From: an uncultured cyanobacterium
GTDB taxonomy: Bacteria > Cyanobacteriota > Cyanobacteriia > PCC-6307 > Cyanobiaceae
DNA length: 7,754 bases
NCBI GenBank assembly: GCA_903831165.1
Contig: CAIKWV010000053.1
Coordinates: 1-7,754, forward strand
Reading direction: 5' to 3'
Shown: positions 6,411 through 7,754 of the stretch, in pieces
Position numbering within the stretch: the first letter of the stretch is position 1
Layout: each line of letters begins with the position of its first letter
The notes under the pieces: model-generated
The model's database searches: none
What the model saw: only the letters and a program-made list of their open reading frames with translations
What the model was told of the DNA's origin: nothing
Made by a program: the position numbers and the translations under genes

Positions 6411-7667
6411 TCAGGGGGCAGAGCGCAGCCGCTCGATCAGGGCGCGGATGGCCGTTTGCTGGGTCTCGATGCTCTCGGTCAGGCGGAATTGCACCAGGGC
6501 GCGCTGCAGATTGTGACCGGGTCGGTTGACCTTGAAATAGAGATTGCCCGCCAGGTGATCGCTGAAGAAGCGCAGTCCCAGCTCGAAGGGAATCAGGCGG
6601 ATCGCATCGAAGAGATGGTCGTAGTCGGCGTCGGTCAGGAAGCCCCGGGCCTGGCCCAGATAGCCCTCGAGGATGGCCTCACACAGCTGCAGATCGAAGT
6701 GCACCGAACGCCAGTCGGCCGTCTCCTCACCGAGACGATTGCAGCCGGAGCGCAGGCAGTCGCCGATGTCGTAGTGGATCAGGCCTGGCTTGATCGTGTC
6801 GAGATCCACCAGGGCCAGGGCCTCGCCGGTGGCGACATCGAACATCACATTGTTGAGCTTGGGATCGCCGTGGATCGGCCGCAAAGGCAGCCGACCCGCC
6901 GCCTTGGCATCCTCCAGCACGAAGGCCAGGCGCTGTCGGTCGCGGATGAAGGCGATGCAATGGGCCGCCTGGGGGGTCAGGGGCACGGTGGTGGTGCGCA
7001 GGGCCCGCTCGAACTCGGCCAGATAGCCCGGCGTGATGTGAAAGCCCTTGAGGGTGTCGGCGAGCTGATCGGCCGGTAGATCACTGATCAGGGCATGGAA
7101 GGTGCCCAGGCCCCGCCCCAGCTCCCTGGCCTGGGCCCGATCCTTGAGCACCTCAAAGCTGCGGCAGCCTTCGATGAAGGTGATGGCGCGCCAGATCTCA
7201 CCGTCGCTTTCCAGCCAGCAGCGCTGCGGCTGCTCCCGCAGGGTCAGGACCCCAGGCACCTGCCAGCGCCGCCCGGCCAGCACGGCGGCGGCCGGACCCC
7301 GCACGTGCTCGGCCAGCCGCTGGATGTTGGCCATCACCAGCTCGGGCTGGGGGAAGATGCGGGTGTTGATGCGCTGCAGCACGACCTGAGCAAGGCTGCC
7401 GTCCTGGCAGCGCAGGCTGACCCGGTAGGTGTCGTTGACATTGCCCTGGCCCAGGGGGCTGATGGCGATGGCCGCACCGGGCAGGGCGAAGGCCTCGGCG
7501 ATCGCCAGCAACGGATCGGGACCTTCGCTGCGGGCCGTCTCACTGAGAGCGCTCTCGTGGCGAGCGTCTTCGCTGGGGGCGGGAGAGGTTGAACCGTTGT
7601 GCAGCCCAGCACCGGTGGGCGAGCCAGCATTGGTCTCGGGCACGGGCCACCTAGTGCAGAGGGCCAC
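6411..7667 (-). CDS. APH-fold kinase resembling N-acetylhexosamine 1-kinase (NahK-like)
   Basis: A 418-residue kinase of the aminoglycoside-phosphotransferase/choline-kinase fold. Visible parts are the nucleotide loop PLGQGNVNDTYRV (71-83), a strand and helix LQRINTRIFPQPELVMANIQ (97-116) very like N-acetylhexosamine 1-kinases, and the Brenner motif HGDPKLNN (266-273) with catalytic D268 and N273. The metal-binding VDLD (287-290) and HYDIGDCLRSGCNR (298-311) follow. NahK-type enzymes phosphorylate the anomeric position of GlcNAc or GalNAc using ATP; this substrate is inferred from resemblance, and another small sugar or alcohol is possible. The first 45-50 residues are Ser/Pro/Ala-rich and look disordered. 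The start used is GTG at 7667; GTG at 7643, with AGGTGG just before it, is an alternative, and both leave the kinase domain whole. It is probably co-transcribed with the DOMON-like gene 14 bases downstream. It is unlikely to be an antibiotic-resistance gene. Confidence 0.9.
   Translation of the reverse strand: MALCTRWPVPETNAGSPTGAGLHNGSTSPAPSEDARHESALSETARSEGPDPLLAIAEAFALPGAAIAISPLGQGNVNDTYRVSLRCQDGSLAQVVLQRINTRIFPQPELVMANIQRLAEHVRGPAAAVLAGRRWQVPGVLTLREQPQRCWLESDGEIWRAITFIEGCRSFEVLKDRAQARELGRGLGTFHALISDLPADQLADTLKGFHITPGYLAEFERALRTTTVPLTPQAAHCIAFIRDRQRLAFVLEDAKAAGRLPLRPIHGDPKLNNVMFDVATGEALALVDLDTIKPGLIHYDIGDCLRSGCNRLGEETADWRSVHFDLQLCEAILEGYLGQARGFLTDADYDHLFDAIRLIPFELGLRFFSDHLAGNLYFKVNRPGHNLQRALVQFRLTESIETQQTAIRALIERLRSAP
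7498..7505. repeat. HIP1 palindrome GCGATCGC
   Basis: The octamer GCGATCGC, very frequent in many cyanobacterial genomes, occurs here once, inside the kinase gene. It was the only copy found in the window by eye, a low density that fits picocyanobacteria better than HIP1-rich lineages. Confidence 0.6.
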
Positions 7668-7692
7668 ACTGTTCCACGTCCATGGCTGGAAA

Positions 7693-7724
7693 CCCAGCCG
7701 GACTTTGCCAGTCCTTCAGCTGGG
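7693..7724. repeat. Imperfect hairpin upstream of the kinase gene
   Basis: CCCAGC (7693-7698) pairs with GCTGGG (7719-7724), and inside this GGACT (7700-7704) pairs with AGTCC (7710-7714) around a 5-base loop, with an asymmetric 1/4-base internal bulge. On the minus strand the stem is followed by TTTCC, too short for a strong terminator. It could end a minus-strand gene lying to the right of the window or lie in the leader of the kinase gene. Confidence 0.45.
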
Positions 7725-7754
7725 CTGTTTCCCGGGTCCGAGCCGTTGTCCAAC

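Noticed and set aside
6411..7667. Kinase as an aminoglycoside-resistance enzyme
   Set aside because: The Brenner motif is shared by the whole fold. The QRINTRIF region resembles sugar 1-kinases, and the setting has no mobile element or resistance gene.

Overview
The window is GC-rich (roughly two thirds G+C by eye) bacterial chromosome with short intergenic gaps, weak or absent Shine-Dalgarno sites and frequent GTG starts. Its gene content points to a cyanobacterium, most likely a GC-rich picocyanobacterium of the Cyanobium/Synechococcus group: a VIPP1/IM30-type protein with the extra C-terminal helix, a DUF721 protein carrying a zinc-ribbon tail, a DOMON-like protein and a tryptophan-rich exported protein. 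Only one copy of the cyanobacterial palindrome GCGATCGC (HIP1) was found. The lineage call is inference from gene content.

Layout. Positions 1-223 hold no gene I can support. A VIPP1/PspA gene (minus, 224-997) diverges from a DUF721/zinc-ribbon gene (plus, 1110-1739). The DUF721 gene runs tail to tail into a small secreted HExxH-type metallopeptidase-like gene (minus, 1631-2221), and the two coding regions overlap by 109 bases. Then comes a 620-base stretch without a recognisable gene, holding an AT-rich tract, a near-perfect dyad, short tandem repeats and, at its right end, a candidate promoter and leader hairpin for katG. A complete catalase-peroxidase gene, katG (plus, 2842-5043), follows. 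After it lies an exported tryptophan-rich protein of unknown function (plus, up to 5829). The right end is a minus-strand pair: an NahK-like sugar kinase of the APH fold (6411-7667) and, 14 bases downstream, a DOMON-like protein (5854-6396).

How they may work together. VIPP1 (membrane/thylakoid maintenance) and KatG (peroxide removal) are stress and housekeeping functions of a phototroph. DUF721 proteins are related to DciA, the replicative-helicase loading factor. The kinase and DOMON genes look like one transcription unit, possibly concerned with a sugar or glycan. The metallopeptidase-like protein and the W-rich protein are both predicted to be exported and each carries cysteines that could form disulfides. 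I see no insertion sequence, phage gene, CRISPR array, tRNA or rRNA, and no clear new multi-gene system. The least explained parts are the secreted HEGWH protein with its overlapping neighbour, the 620-base gap, the W-rich exported protein and the kinase/DOMON pair.
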